From assembly GCF_000382185.1 (NCBI RefSeq), contig NZ_KB907784.1, positions 2,381,633 to 2,445,632 on the forward strand: a DNA stretch of 64,000 nt. Reading direction: 5' to 3'. Below the pieces are notes generated by a model. It ran no database searches, was not told the DNA's origin, and was given only the letters and a program-made list of their open reading frames with translations. Positions 28,808-37,400 of the stretch are shown here, piece after piece. Within the stretch, counting starts at the first letter, position 1. Every line of letters begins with the position of its first letter. The DNA comes from Bordetella sp. FB-8 (GTDB lineage Bacteria > Pseudomonadota > Gammaproteobacteria > Burkholderiales > Burkholderiaceae_B). The position numbers and the translations under genes are program-made.

Positions 28808-30073
28808 ATGTCCCTGATCGTTCATAAATATGGCGGCACGTCGATGGGCTCGATCGAGCGCATCAAGAACGTCGCGCGCCGCGTTGCCAAGTGGCATGCC
28901 GCCGGCCATCAAGTCGTGGTCGTTCCTTCTGCGATGTCGGGCGAGACCAATCGCCTGCTGGGCCTGGCGCGCGAACTGTCGCCGCAGCCCGACGGCCGCG
29001 AACTCGATGCGATCGCCGCCACCGGCGAGCAGGTCAGCAGCGGCCTCTTGGCCATCGCCCTACAGGCCGAAGGCGTCCGGGCGCGCAGCTACGCCGGCTG
29101 GCAGGTGGCCGTCAAGACTGATTCGTCCTACACCAAGGCGCGCATCAACTCGATCGACGACACGCGAATTCGCGGCGACCTGGGCGCGGGCCGCGTGGTC
29201 ATCGTCACCGGCTTTCAGGGGGTAGATGACGACGGCCATATCACCACGCTGGGCCGCGGCGGCTCCGACACCTCGGCCGTGGCCGTGGCGGCCGCCATCG
29301 GTGCGGATGAATGCCTGATCTATACCGACGTCGACGGCGTCTACACCACCGACCCGCGCATGGTGCCCGAAGCGCGTCGCATGGCCGTCGTTTCCTTCGA
29401 GGAAATGCTGGAGATGGCCTCGCTGGGTTCCAAGGTCTTGCAGATCCGTTCGGTGGAGTTCGCCGGCAAGTACCGCGTGCCTACGCGCGTGCTGTCGTCG
29501 CTGACCGACCCGCTCATGCCGCTCGACGAGGAAATGCGCTCGGGCACGCTGATTACTTTTGAGGAAGACGAAAAAATGGAAGCCGCCGTTGTTTCGGGCA
29601 TCGCCTTCAGCCGCGACGAAGCCAAGATCACCCTGCTGGCCGTACCCGACAAGCCGGGCATCGCCTACTCCATCCTGGGTCCGGTTGCCGCGGCCAATAT
29701 CGATGTGGACATGATCGTGCAGAACGTGTCCGTGGCGGGTTCTACCGACTTCTCGTTCACGGTCAATCACAACGAATTCCTGCGCACCGTCGACGTGCTC
29801 AAGCGCGAAGTCATCCCCGCAGTGGGCGCGCGCGAACTGATCACCGACGAGAAGGTCGCCAAGGTCTCCATCGTCGGTATCGGCATGCGCTCGCATGTGG
29901 GCGTGGCCAGCCTGATGTTCCAGACCCTGTCGCAGGAAGGCATCAACATCCAGATGATCAGCACCAGCGAGATCAAGACCTCGGTGCTCATCGACGACAA
30001 GTACCTGGAACTGGCCGTGCGCGCCTTGCACAAGGCCTTCGACCTGGACAAGGAACCGGCGGCCAAGGGCTGA
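28808..30073 (+). CDS. lysC: Aspartate kinase
   Basis: A 421-aa enzyme for the first step to lysine, threonine and methionine. The N-terminal kinase domain has KYGGTS and TLGRGGSDTSAVA; two ACT domains follow (about 265-345 and 345-415; STSEIKTSVLID lies in the second), so lysine and/or threonine feedback is expected. This length is usual for a monofunctional kinase. A loose 8-bp hairpin (30093-30120) follows the gene, just before tRNA-Ser. Confidence 0.97.
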   Translation: MSLIVHKYGGTSMGSIERIKNVARRVAKWHAAGHQVVVVPSAMSGETNRLLGLARELSPQPDGRELDAIAATGEQVSSGLLAIALQAEGVRARSYAGWQVAVKTDSSYTKARINSIDDTRIRGDLGAGRVVIVTGFQGVDDDGHITTLGRGGSDTSAVAVAAAIGADECLIYTDVDGVYTTDPRMVPEARRMAVVSFEEMLEMASLGSKVLQIRSVEFAGKYRVPTRVLSSLTDPLMPLDEEMRSGTLITFEEDEKMEAAVVSGIAFSRDEAKITLLAVPDKPGIAYSILGPVAAANIDVDMIVQNVSVAGSTDFSFTVNHNEFLRTVDVLKREVIPAVGARELITDEKVAKVSIVGIGMRSHVGVASLMFQTLSQEGINIQMISTSEIKTSVLIDDKYLELAVRALHKAFDLDKEPAAKG

Positions 30074-30146
30074 CTCGGCACCGTGGCGGGGTTTTCCGCA
30101 ACGCAGTAACGATGCGGAAATTCTGCTAGAATCTTTTGCTCTTTCC

Positions 30147-30240
30147 GGAGACATGGCCGAGAGGTTGAAGGTACTCCCCTGCTAAGGGAGCATGTGAGCT
30201 AAAACTTGCATCGAGGGTTCGAATCCCTCTGTCTCCGCCA
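30147..30240 (+). tRNA. tRNA-Ser (GCT)
   Basis: The acceptor stem GGAGACA pairs with TGTCTCC, the anticodon GCT lies at 30181-30183, the long variable arm typical of tRNA-Ser is present, and CCA is encoded at 30238-30240. A TAGAAT -10-like box lies at 30127-30132. The 3' end is the apparent integration site of the island that follows, whose integrase gene begins 70 nt downstream. Confidence 0.96.
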
Positions 30241-30246
30241 GCTTTC

Positions 30247-30294
30247 TTTAAGGTCTTGATTTGTCAGGACTCCTAGGTAAATCAAGACCTTAAA
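30247..30294. repeat. 16-bp perfect inverted repeat at the island's left edge
   Basis: A 16-bp arm (30247-30262, core AAGGTCTTGATTT) is repeated inverted at 30279-30294 (core AAATCAAGACCTT) around a 16-nt spacer. It starts 7 nt after the tRNA CCA and ends 16 nt before the integrase start codon. It may be a recombinase/excisionase binding site in attL, a terminator for tRNA-Ser, or an operator for the integrase gene. Confidence 0.75.
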
Positions 30295-30310
30295 AGCGAA
30301 GTTGATACAC

Positions 30311-31765
30311 ATGAGTGCTACACAGACTCCCAAGGAGAACCCTGTGTGTACTCATCTCCACAAGCGGTCCAACGGCGTTTACTACTTCCGCCGTCGCGTC
30401 CCTCTCGATCTTGTCGAGTTCTTCGGCAAGTACGAATTCAATGAATCCCTGAGCACGAAAGACCGGCGCACTGCCGAGGTTGCCTGCCGCAAGAAATCCA
30501 TAGCGACAGATGCGATATTCGCCAAGGCTCGGGCGATGATGCTGGAAGAACAGGCAACGCCCGGCCCCAAGCCCCAGGTCAAGCCTCTGACGCCTGAGCA
30601 AGAGCGGGCGCAGTGGGAGGGCGAGCAGTGGGCTATTGAACAAGTCGCCACGGACAACGCATTCGTTGACGAGATACGCGAAGACAAGGCGAATCGTCGG
30701 GAGGCGTACAGGTCCGTTATGGCCTTCACGCAAGCTATGGGCCTTGATATGCCTGCGGCTGACAAAGAGGCCCTACAGTCGATCTTTGCGCGGCAGGAGG
30801 GGGAGGAGTCCAAGCCCGCCGATAAGCCCGCTGGCAAGGCGTCAGGCCCGACCCTCAATGACATCCTCGATAAGTGGGCCAGGGAGCGTAAGCCCGCTGC
30901 GAAGACCGTAGCCCGCGCCCAGCGTACCCTGGATGCACTCACAGCAGCGTCAGGCGTCATCCTTGCGGCCAAGGTCGAGCGGCGTCACGTCTTGCAGCTC
31001 AAAGACTCGCTCGTGTCCAAGGGGCAGACAGCCGCAAACATCAACGTCCAGCTTGCGACGATGGGCACGGTGTTCAATTACGCCGTGAACAACGACCTGG
31101 GCATGTCGGCCAATCCGGCCAAGGGCGTCAGTGTTACCGACAAGGTGCGGGCCAGGGACAAACGGGACGCCTTCGACTTAGCGGCCATGCAGGCGATCTT
31201 CGGTAGCCCGGTCTACACGCAGCACGAGCGACCCCGAGGCGGGGGAGGGGAGGCCGCGTACTGGCTTCCCGTGCTGGCTCTGTACACCGGGGCACGTATG
31301 GAGGAGTTGGCGCAGCTACGGCCCGAGGACGTATACGAGGAGCGTTACCAGGACATGCACGGCAAGGATTGCACGGCCTGGGTTATGCGCTTCGTGAACA
31401 ACGAGGCCGAGGGCCAGCGCGTCAAGAATGAGGGCAGCGAGAGGCGCATCCCCGTGCATGCCGAGTTGATCCGTCTAGGCTGGCTGGATGTTGTCCGGGC
31501 CGCGAAGAAGGCGGAGAGCAAGCGGATATTCCCTGAGCTGGTGCCCGACGTGGACGGTAAGGCGTCCGGCAATTTCTCCAAGTGGTTCGGTCGTTACCTG
31601 CGCAAGGTGTGCGGCGTGACAGATATCAGCACGTCAAGGCGCTGGTGTGCATGTTGCTGGGATGGTGATCGGGCAGGCTGCCCTCTCCCCGACGCTGCCG
31701 CGTTCTCGGGAGGGCCGCCACGGGGGAAAACCAGGGCGCGGCGCGGGCGCGAACCTCACGGATGA
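30311..31765 (+). pseudogene. Tyrosine integrase, C-terminus lost
   Basis: The protein resembles P4-type/DUF6538 integrases: an N-terminal domain (THLHKRSNGVYYFRRRVPLDLVEFFGKYEF), a SAM-like core-binding domain (about 175-260) and the start of the catalytic domain with the first arginine (YTGARMEELAQLRPEDV). After KVCGVTD (about 31622) homology stops. The expected HxxR, H/W and nucleophile Tyr boxes are absent and the last 45 or so codons are low-quality Arg/Gly-rich sequence running into an IS. It should be inactive, which would fix the island in place. Confidence 0.85.
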
Positions 31766-32598
31766 CTAGGGGCTGTCATCAATTGATGGCTTGAGATTTT
31801 AGGCCAGGCGTTCCAAACTTCGGCCGTATGTCGAGACGATATGCATTGCGAGATGATCAGTGGGAGCGGATTGAAGGTTTGCTGCCTGGGCGAGCGGGCC
31901 ATGCTGGCGTGACCGCGCGAGACAATCGCCTATTCGTAGAGGCGGTGCTGTATCGCTATCGCGCAGGTATACCCTGGCGGGATTTGCCGGAGCGCTTCGG
32001 GGATTTCCGCGTCGTGCATCTGAGGCACATGCGTTGGAGCCGTAGCGGCGTGTGGCGGCGCGTGTTTGAGGCGCTGGCACAGGATGCGGACAACGAGTAC
32101 GCGATGATAGATGCCACGATTGTGCGAGCCCACCAGCATGGCACAGGCGGAAAAGGGGGGCTCAGGCGCAAGCCATCGGACGCAGCCGGGGGGGGCTGAG
32201 CACAAAGATTCATGCCACGGTCGATGCGCTGGGCAACCCAACGCGTTTTCACCTGACGCCGGGGCAGGCCTCGGATTTGGAAGGGGCCGATGCCCTGTTG
32301 CCGCATACGCAAGGGGAAACAGTGATGGCCGACAAAGCCTATGACGCGCAGCAGCGCGTGATCGAACCCCTGTTACGCGCTGGAAAGTCCGTCGTCATCC
32401 CCTCTCTACGCACACGCAAGCACCAGCGAGACTATGACCGGCACTTGTACAAGGCGCGTCACCTGATCGAGAACTTCTTCGCCCGCCTCAAGCAGTACCG
32501 CGCCATCGCCACGCGCTACGATAAAACCCGCACCGCGTTCCTTGGCGCCATTCATCTCGCCGCTGCCGTCATTTGGCTCAATTGATGACAGACCCTAG
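31766..32598 (+). mobile_element. IS5 family (IS427 group) insertion sequence
   Basis: The element is bounded by inverted repeats: CTGTCATCAATTGA at 31772-31785 and its complement TCAATTGATGACAG at 32578-32591, with the outer three or four bases also matching except for one position. Both ends abut CTAG (31766-31769 and 32595-32598), which fits the YTAR target of this group (TA duplicated). It is about 830 bp and carries one frameshifted transposase. It lies directly against the decayed integrase gene. Confidence 0.88.
31828..32585 (+). CDS. IS427-type DDE transposase, made by -1 frameshift
   Basis: The first frame (31828-32199) encodes the N-terminal DUF4096 domain (YALRDDQWERIEGLLPG) and the first catalytic Asp (YAMIDATIVRAHQH). 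A run of eight G (32188-32195) then allows a -1 shift into the second frame, which continues GLSTKIHATVDALGNP, with the second Asp (MADKAYDAQ) and the Glu (HLIENFFARLKQYR). All three acidic residues are present, so the element may be active. Confidence 0.85.
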
Positions 32599-32630
32599 GC
32601 TGAATCGACATTCATTTTTAAAATGAAGGG

Positions 32631-32735
32631 ATGTCCAAGCAAATGCATCCCCGCCCCAGTCGTTACGAACTTAGCCAAGCCCAGTGGGAGCGCATCGAAT
32701 TGCTGCTGCCAGCGCCTTGCGCTCTTTCCAGTTAG
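32631..32735 (+). pseudogene. IS5-type transposase, N-terminal fragment
   Basis: About 27 codons (YELSQAQWERIELLLPA) match the start of another IS5-family transposase. Homology ends at about 32712, where the frame enters the remains of an IS256-type element on the opposite strand. It is a relic, different from the intact element next to it. Confidence 0.7.
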
Positions 32736-33564
32736 CGTAAGCCAGGCTGTTACGGATCAGGTGAACGATGCAGGTCTGCGGGGTGGTTGCCGGGAACACC
32801 GCCGCCAGCGCATCGGGCAGCCCCTTCAGGCCGTCAGTGACGGCAATCAGGATATCGTTAACGCCTCGGGTTTTCAGATCGTTGAAGACCTTCATCCAGA
32901 ACCTGGCACCTTCGGTATTTTCAATCCATAGACCCAGAATGTCCCGGGTGCCGTCGGCCAGAACGCCTAGCGCCAGGTAAACCGCTTTGTTGCGCACCAC
33001 GGCATCTTCACGGATCTTCACGCGCAGAGCGTCGAAGAACACGACCGGATACATCGGTTCGAGCGGCCGGGCCTGCCACGCCGTGACTTCGACCATGACT
33101 TCATCGGTGACCGTGCTGATGAAGTCCGGCGAAACTTCCGTGCCGTATTGCTCGAGCAAAAAACCCTGGATTTCTCGCACCGTCATGCCTCGGGCATACA
33201 TGGCGATAATCTTGTCATCGAACCCGGTAAACCGCCGTTCGTGCTTAGCGATCAGAATAGGATCAAAGCTGCCGTCACGGTCTCGCGGCACCTCGATGCG
33301 CAGCGGGCCGTCTTCGGTCAGCACCGTCTTGGCGCCTTTGCCATTGCGCTGGTTAGTCACCGATTCCGGTTTGGCCATGCCAGGCTTGTAGCCCAGGTGG
33401 TGACTCATCTCGCCTGACAGCGCCCTTTCAATCAGCGCCTTCTTCAGCGCCATGACTGTGGCGTTGATCTCGGCGGCCGTCTTCGGACCGTCGCCGAGCA
33501 GCTCAAGCAATTCGGCAGGTAGGGTCGGCAGTTCTGCCAACGGGGTCTTCGGCTTGCGGGGCAT
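32701..33564 (-). pseudogene. IS256 family (Mutator type) transposase, C-terminus lost
   Basis: About 285 codons of a Mutator-type transposase: the N-terminal MSHHLGYKPGM region, the first Asp in YPVVFFDALRVKIRED and the second in ILIAVTDGLKGLPDALAAVFP. The protein breaks at NWKERKALAAA, where the Glu-containing C-terminal 100 or more residues should follow; the junction lies in the shared sequence TGCTGCTGCCAG (32701-32712). The upstream element end is near 33620. It is non-functional. Confidence 0.88.
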
Positions 33565-33620
33565 ATCCTCTCCTTGGAGACATGTTATGCCCTGAACACG
33601 AAATTACTGATAGACCCCTT

Positions 33621-33640
33621 CCCGGAAGATAGCTTCCGGG
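33621..33640. repeat. 8-bp hairpin downstream of cREC gene
   Basis: CCCGGAAG (33621-33628) and CTTCCGGG (33633-33640) form a perfect stem around ATAG. It lies 32 bp past the stop codon of the cREC gene and just outside the IS256 end. It may end transcription of the three-gene operon, though no T-tract follows on the minus strand. Confidence 0.5.
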
Positions 33641-33672
33641 GTGCGCATCAGGTACGGCATGATGGTACGTTC

Positions 33673-33972
33673 CTATGATTGACGGCTTACATGCTTCATG
33701 ATGCTGTCGACCGCCGACAACATCTTTATTTGGGCTGGCGCATTGGCGGAATGAATAGTGATCGAGGATGGAGAAAATTTGCGCATGAAAACCGCGTCCT
33801 CGATCCAAAGGAGCATGTCGTAGCTGGTTCCACGTTCATCGTCACCCAGGTCATGATCCAAACTGATCTGCGTCACCGTACCGGTTTCGAACAGTGCGAT
33901 GGTTTCTTCCCGCCAGCGAGCAGATACCCATCCTTCTGGCGCCTGCCGCTCATCATCAAGAAAGACTTTCAC
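33673..33972 (-). CDS. Receiver-like protein, cREC (predicted cyclic-phosphate-processing) family
   Basis: A 99-aa single-domain protein. The N-terminal VFLDDERQAPEGW and the central ISLDHDLGDDE are the acidic motifs of the cREC family (Pfam 'cyclic-phosphate processing receiver', name from memory), a response-regulator-fold group often found in conflict-related gene sets. The GTG at 33972 has a GGGGAGG ribosome site 4-5 nt upstream, better than the ATG at 34014. It lies downstream of the AAA ATPase on the same strand (117-nt gap). The role in hydrolysing a cyclic nucleotide or RNA 2',3'-cyclic end is only a family-level prediction. Confidence 0.72.
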   Translation of the reverse strand: MKVFLDDERQAPEGWVSARWREETIALFETGTVTQISLDHDLGDDERGTSYDMLLWIEDAVFMRKFSPSSITIHSANAPAQIKMLSAVDSIMKHVSRQS

Positions 33973-34089
33973 TGCACCTCCCCTCGGAAAACCTTCCCCA
34001 TGGCGGGCATGCACAGCGTTAAAGCAGCGCTACTCACGACCGGTCGGACAAGGCTTAACGCGGATGTCGTATCTGCTATTTCTTGACTT

Positions 34090-36171
34090 TCAGATAAAGC
34101 CGATGCGTTGCCTGATGCCACTGACCTTCAGGGCACACTCTGCCAGCAGGGCAGCAGCGAAATCGTGTGCCGTATTGAGCCGGTGAAATCTGGACTGCCG
34201 GATGACGGCGGCGAAATCCCCCGGAGTCAAATTGCGCAAGGCTTGTACCGACGCCAGATCGCTCTCACTAGGCTGAATATCCATAGCCGCGCAATGCCTG
34301 GTAAACAGGGCTTGGGCCTGATCCGGGCGCAAGTGATCGAACTTCACTTTCAGGTCGAAACGCCTTAGCGAGGCTTCGTCCAAGTCATCCATTAGGTTGG
34401 TCGAGGCCACAAACACGCCGGGAAACTCCTCCATCTGGGTCAACATCTCGTTGACCTGCGTCACTTCCCAGCCATGCCGCGCGCCGCGCCGATTCTGCAG
34501 AAAGCTGTCGACCTCGTCGATCAGCAGTAGCGCCTTTTCCCGCTTCGCGTCGCGAAAGGCGCTGGCGATGTTTTTCTCGGTCATCCCAACCCAAGGCGAA
34601 ACCAGATCAGACACCTTGGTGGCGTGCAGCGGAACGCCGAGCCGATCGGCGAGATAACGGCCCAGTGCTGTTTTGCCTGTACCTGGTGGGCCATAGAAGC
34701 ACACGCGGCCGGAACGCGTCTGGATCAGCCCTTCGATTATTTGGTCGAGATTGACATTCGCATGGATGAAGGCTGGATCGTAAACCTCAGGCAAGCGCGC
34801 TGGATCGTGCCTGGCGACGAGACGCAGACCTTGCGCCTCCAGACTGTCCGCGATGAGCATGTTCATCGTGTCGCTAATTTCCTGTACGCTCAGCTCGCCT
34901 TCGATGCTGCGCACCACCGAAGCCGCCCGCGTTATCACCGCCGGGGAGAGATCCTGGGATTCGGCCAGGCGCAGCACTTCATGCTCGCTCAGCAGCCCGT
35001 CACAGGCCGCACGGATAATGTTCGTTCGCGTGGCCTTGGGCGGAACGGGCATTTCCTTGACCATGTCGAAGCGACGAAGAAAAGCCGGGTCCATGCAGTA
35101 CACCGCGTTCGACAACCATAGGGTGGGGATGGGGTTGCTTTCCAGCATGCGGTTCATCCAGGCCTTGCGCTTCTCGGCGGTACTGCGCTTGCCAAGCAGG
35201 CTGGCTCCGTCGTTGAATACATCCTCGACCTCGTCGAACAGTAGTATGGTGTTCTTCTGTTTGGCGAACAGACACTGCGCTGCCCGATACGAACGCAGAC
35301 GATCCTCTCCCTCTACGGGGTCGCCGTCGCTGTCCTCGCTCGATATCTCGAACAATTCGCAGCCCATATGGCGCGCGATCGCGCGGGCGAGTTCGGTCTT
35401 GCCCGTACCTGGCGAACCGTGCAGCAGGATGTTCACACCCTTGCGCCGCGCTTTTACCGCTTCATTCAAATACGCCGAAAGCACCCGAATGAATGAAGAG
35501 AGATGCTCATAACTAGCCAAGTCCAGCTTGGCCGGGTCGGATGGCATCACCACGTCGCGCAGCAGATTGTGCATGTCGATGGGAGCGCTGAAGACTCGGT
35601 CGGCAAAACCCCGCGACAGAAGATCGATCTTGGACTCGAAGCGATGCGAAGACGAACCGTCGACCGACATCAGGCCGGATTGCGCCAGCAGGCCTCGGGG
35701 GCTCAGCGCTTCGGCGACGTCCTGTTCAGACAGATTCAGCGTGCTTGACAGAAAGCTGATCAGGCGCGACGCATTCATTTCACCGAAGAGATTTGCGATG
35801 TTCATTAGCGATGCATCCTGATTCGCCATGATTGCGAATTCGAGTAAGCGGCAGTCGACCTCGGACAGTCCCACTACCTCGGTCAGTCTGGCGATGTTTG
35901 CATGCAGCGTATCGGGCACGCGCAAACCGGCGCTCGACTTTTCCGCGGTCTCGTATTGTCTTTCCAGCGCCTTGCGGACGGCGACTTCATTAATGCCGTC
36001 CTCGCTGTCCAGCCAGCGCTCCAGGCCGAGTTCGCGTGCGAGTCGATCATCGGAAAAGCCGCGCCGGCCGCGAACGAAGTCCTTGTAGAGGCCCACCGGA
36101 ACGAGAGCGCGCAAAATCCACAATTTTGTGATGGGTGCTATTTCGGATTTTTTCAAGCCACGTCCACGCAT
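34090..36171 (-). CDS. Tandem AAA ATPase
   Basis: A 693-aa protein with a helical N-terminal region (about 1-200) and two AAA modules. Module 1 has Walker A GSPGTGKT (252-259), Walker B ILLFDEVED (309-317) and FLRRFD (365-370). Module 2 has GPPGTGKT (494-501), LLLIDEVD (548-555) and SLRRFD. Both sites look competent, suggesting a hexameric remodelling machine of ClpB/p97-like layout but with an unrelated N-terminal part. I do not recognise a named family. It follows the beta-helix gene by 11 nt and precedes the cREC gene. Confidence 0.85.
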   Translation of the reverse strand: MRGRGLKKSEIAPITKLWILRALVPVGLYKDFVRGRRGFSDDRLARELGLERWLDSEDGINEVAVRKALERQYETAEKSSAGLRVPDTLHANIARLTEVVGLSEVDCRLLEFAIMANQDASLMNIANLFGEMNASRLISFLSSTLNLSEQDVAEALSPRGLLAQSGLMSVDGSSSHRFESKIDLLSRGFADRVFSAPIDMHNLLRDVVMPSDPAKLDLASYEHLSSFIRVLSAYLNEAVKARRKGVNILLHGSPGTGKTELARAIARHMGCELFEISSEDSDGDPVEGEDRLRSYRAAQCLFAKQKNTILLFDEVEDVFNDGASLLGKRSTAEKRKAWMNRMLESNPIPTLWLSNAVYCMDPAFLRRFDMVKEMPVPPKATRTNIIRAACDGLLSEHEVLRLAESQDLSPAVITRAASVVRSIEGELSVQEISDTMNMLIADSLEAQGLRLVARHDPARLPEVYDPAFIHANVNLDQIIEGLIQTRSGRVCFYGPPGTGKTALGRYLADRLGVPLHATKVSDLVSPWVGMTEKNIASAFRDAKREKALLLIDEVDSFLQNRRGARHGWEVTQVNEMLTQMEEFPGVFVASTNLMDDLDEASLRRFDLKVKFDHLRPDQAQALFTRHCAAMDIQPSESDLASVQALRNLTPGDFAAVIRQSRFHRLNTAHDFAAALLAECALKVSGIRQRIGFI

Positions 36172-36182
36172 GGTCGTGCTCC

Positions 36183-36860
36183 CTATTGCAAGATCGTAAA
36201 GCCGTTTCGCGAAATGGAAAGATCTCCTCCCAGGTCTGCCGTGCCTGAGAGAACGAAATTTCCGTAGATCTTCGTCCGGCCGTGTACGACAACGCTTTCG
36301 TACACCCGAGCGTTGTCGTAGATGTGAGCCGACTCGTGGATTTCAGCATCCCCGAATACACGAGCATTACCCGAAACCTTCGCCTTACCATGGATCCGTG
36401 CGTTACCTAGGATTTGAGCGTTGTCCATGACTTGAGCACTGCCATAGACCTCTGCTTGGCCATACACCTGGGCATTACCCGCAATTACTGCATGTCCATG
36501 AACTAAGGCGTCATCAAAGACCTGGGCGTTATCTTTGATTTGGGCGTTTCCATACACCTCGGCCAAGTCCACCGAGGCGTCACCCAAGATTTGCGCGTTA
36601 CCGTGTACCCGTGTATTGAAAGCGGCGCGGGCGTTTTCGCTGATCCTGGCCTCGCCGTAGACACGCGCATCGTCGTAAACCCACGCGAGGCCTTCGGGAT
36701 CAAGGTTGCGCTCGCTCTCCAGGTAGCCACCCAAATCGCCGGGAAATACTGACTGTCCCAACTGCATGAGCGCTCGGATCCACCGCAAAATCGTCCCGTC
36801 TTCGAACTCGATCGTGTCGGATTCGATGAGCTCGTATTTATTGTTCGTATGGGTGACCAT
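36183..36860 (-). CDS. Hexapeptide-like beta-helix repeat protein
   Basis: A 225-aa protein. After about 60 N-terminal residues (IESDTIEFEDGTILRWIRAL...GGYLESERNLDPEG) come about 20 short repeats of the type (V/I)xGNAxV(Y/F)GxA, with runs such as VYGNAQIKDNAQV and VSGNARVFGDA; these should fold as a left- or right-handed beta-helix. Related repeats occur in prophage and plasmid proteins. The ATG at 36860 has AAGGAG 6 nt upstream and is preferred to 36893. It is first in the operon with the tandem AAA and cREC genes. Confidence 0.8.
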   Translation of the reverse strand: MVTHTNNKYELIESDTIEFEDGTILRWIRALMQLGQSVFPGDLGGYLESERNLDPEGLAWVYDDARVYGEARISENARAAFNTRVHGNAQILGDASVDLAEVYGNAQIKDNAQVFDDALVHGHAVIAGNAQVYGQAEVYGSAQVMDNAQILGNARIHGKAKVSGNARVFGDAEIHESAHIYDNARVYESVVVHGRTKIYGNFVLSGTADLGGDLSISRNGFTILQ

Positions 36861-36942
36861 GTCATTCTCCTTATGCAGACGAAGATCAAGCATGCGAATG
36901 ATTTTTCACCGTATGCTGTAAAGACATTGTTGCTGCAAAATG

Positions 36943-36957
36943 AGACATTTAATGTCT
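36943..36957. promoter_or_regulatory. Palindromic operator site 1 (RGACA-N5-TGTCY)
   Basis: AGACA-TTTAA-TGTCT, a perfect 15-bp palindrome in the 203-bp region between the divergent beta-helix and 110-aa genes, 83 bp upstream of the beta-helix start. It shares its arms with three other sites in the island, and is the likely binding site of the WYL regulator. Confidence 0.72.
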
Positions 36958-37001
36958 TTGATTGGGGGGGGCAGCGACATGAGAGTGGGTGTGCTATTTA
37001 T

Positions 37002-37016
37002 GGACATAAATTGTCC
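37002..37016. promoter_or_regulatory. Palindromic operator site 2 (RGACA-N5-TGTCY)
   Basis: GGACA-TAAAT-TGTCC, in the same divergent promoter region as site 1, 45 bp apart, and 48 bp upstream of the 110-aa gene start. Two sites on one intergenic region could repress both directions at once. Confidence 0.75.
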
Positions 37017-37063
37017 TGATTAGAAGGTAAAACCAGACCTATTACCTTCGATTGGAAAAAATC

Positions 37064-37396
37064 ATGGAAACAATAATTCGGCAAGGGGATGTACTTCTTA
37101 TCGGCGCCACAGGCCTACCAACGGATGCTATTGACGTGACACCTGCGCAGGGACGCGTCGTTCTGGCACATGGTGAAGTCACGGGTCATGCTCACGCGAT
37201 TTACGACCGAGGCACGGAAGTCGAACCTACGGTTAGGTTGTGGGAGGCGGGAGCAGAGCGATTCCTGCAGGTATTGGTCTCGGTGCCGCTACAGCACGAA
37301 GAACACACGGAGCTTTCGCTGCCTGTTGGTGTCTACAAGTTGCCCCAACAGGTCGAATACGACGGTCCTGTCCTACTGCGTCGTGTTGAGGACTGA
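37064..37396 (+). CDS. Small conserved protein, partner of DUF6745 gene
   Basis: A 110-aa protein. It starts METIIRQGDVLLIG and has a central VVLAHGEVTGHAHAIYD, a small mainly-beta protein; I know this pattern only from uncharacterised proteins. The His-rich GEVTGHAHAI could bind a metal. The frame is open to a TTG at 37052, but the ATG at 37064 is the usual start. The stop is 4 nt before the DUF6745 start, so the two are certainly co-translated. Operator site 2 lies upstream. Confidence 0.72.
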   Translation: METIIRQGDVLLIGATGLPTDAIDVTPAQGRVVLAHGEVTGHAHAIYDRGTEVEPTVRLWEAGAERFLQVLVSVPLQHEEHTELSLPVGVYKLPQQVEYDGPVLLRRVED

Positions 37397-37400
37397 CATC

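Noticed and set aside
32631..33564. A second complete insertion sequence next to the IS427-type element
   Set aside because: Both transposases here are truncated at a shared junction and no matching pair of ends was found.
36601..36880. CRISPR array suggested by the regular short repeats around 36200-36660
   Set aside because: The periodicity is in the protein (beta-helix hexapeptide-like units in an intact reading frame), without identical direct repeats or unique spacers.
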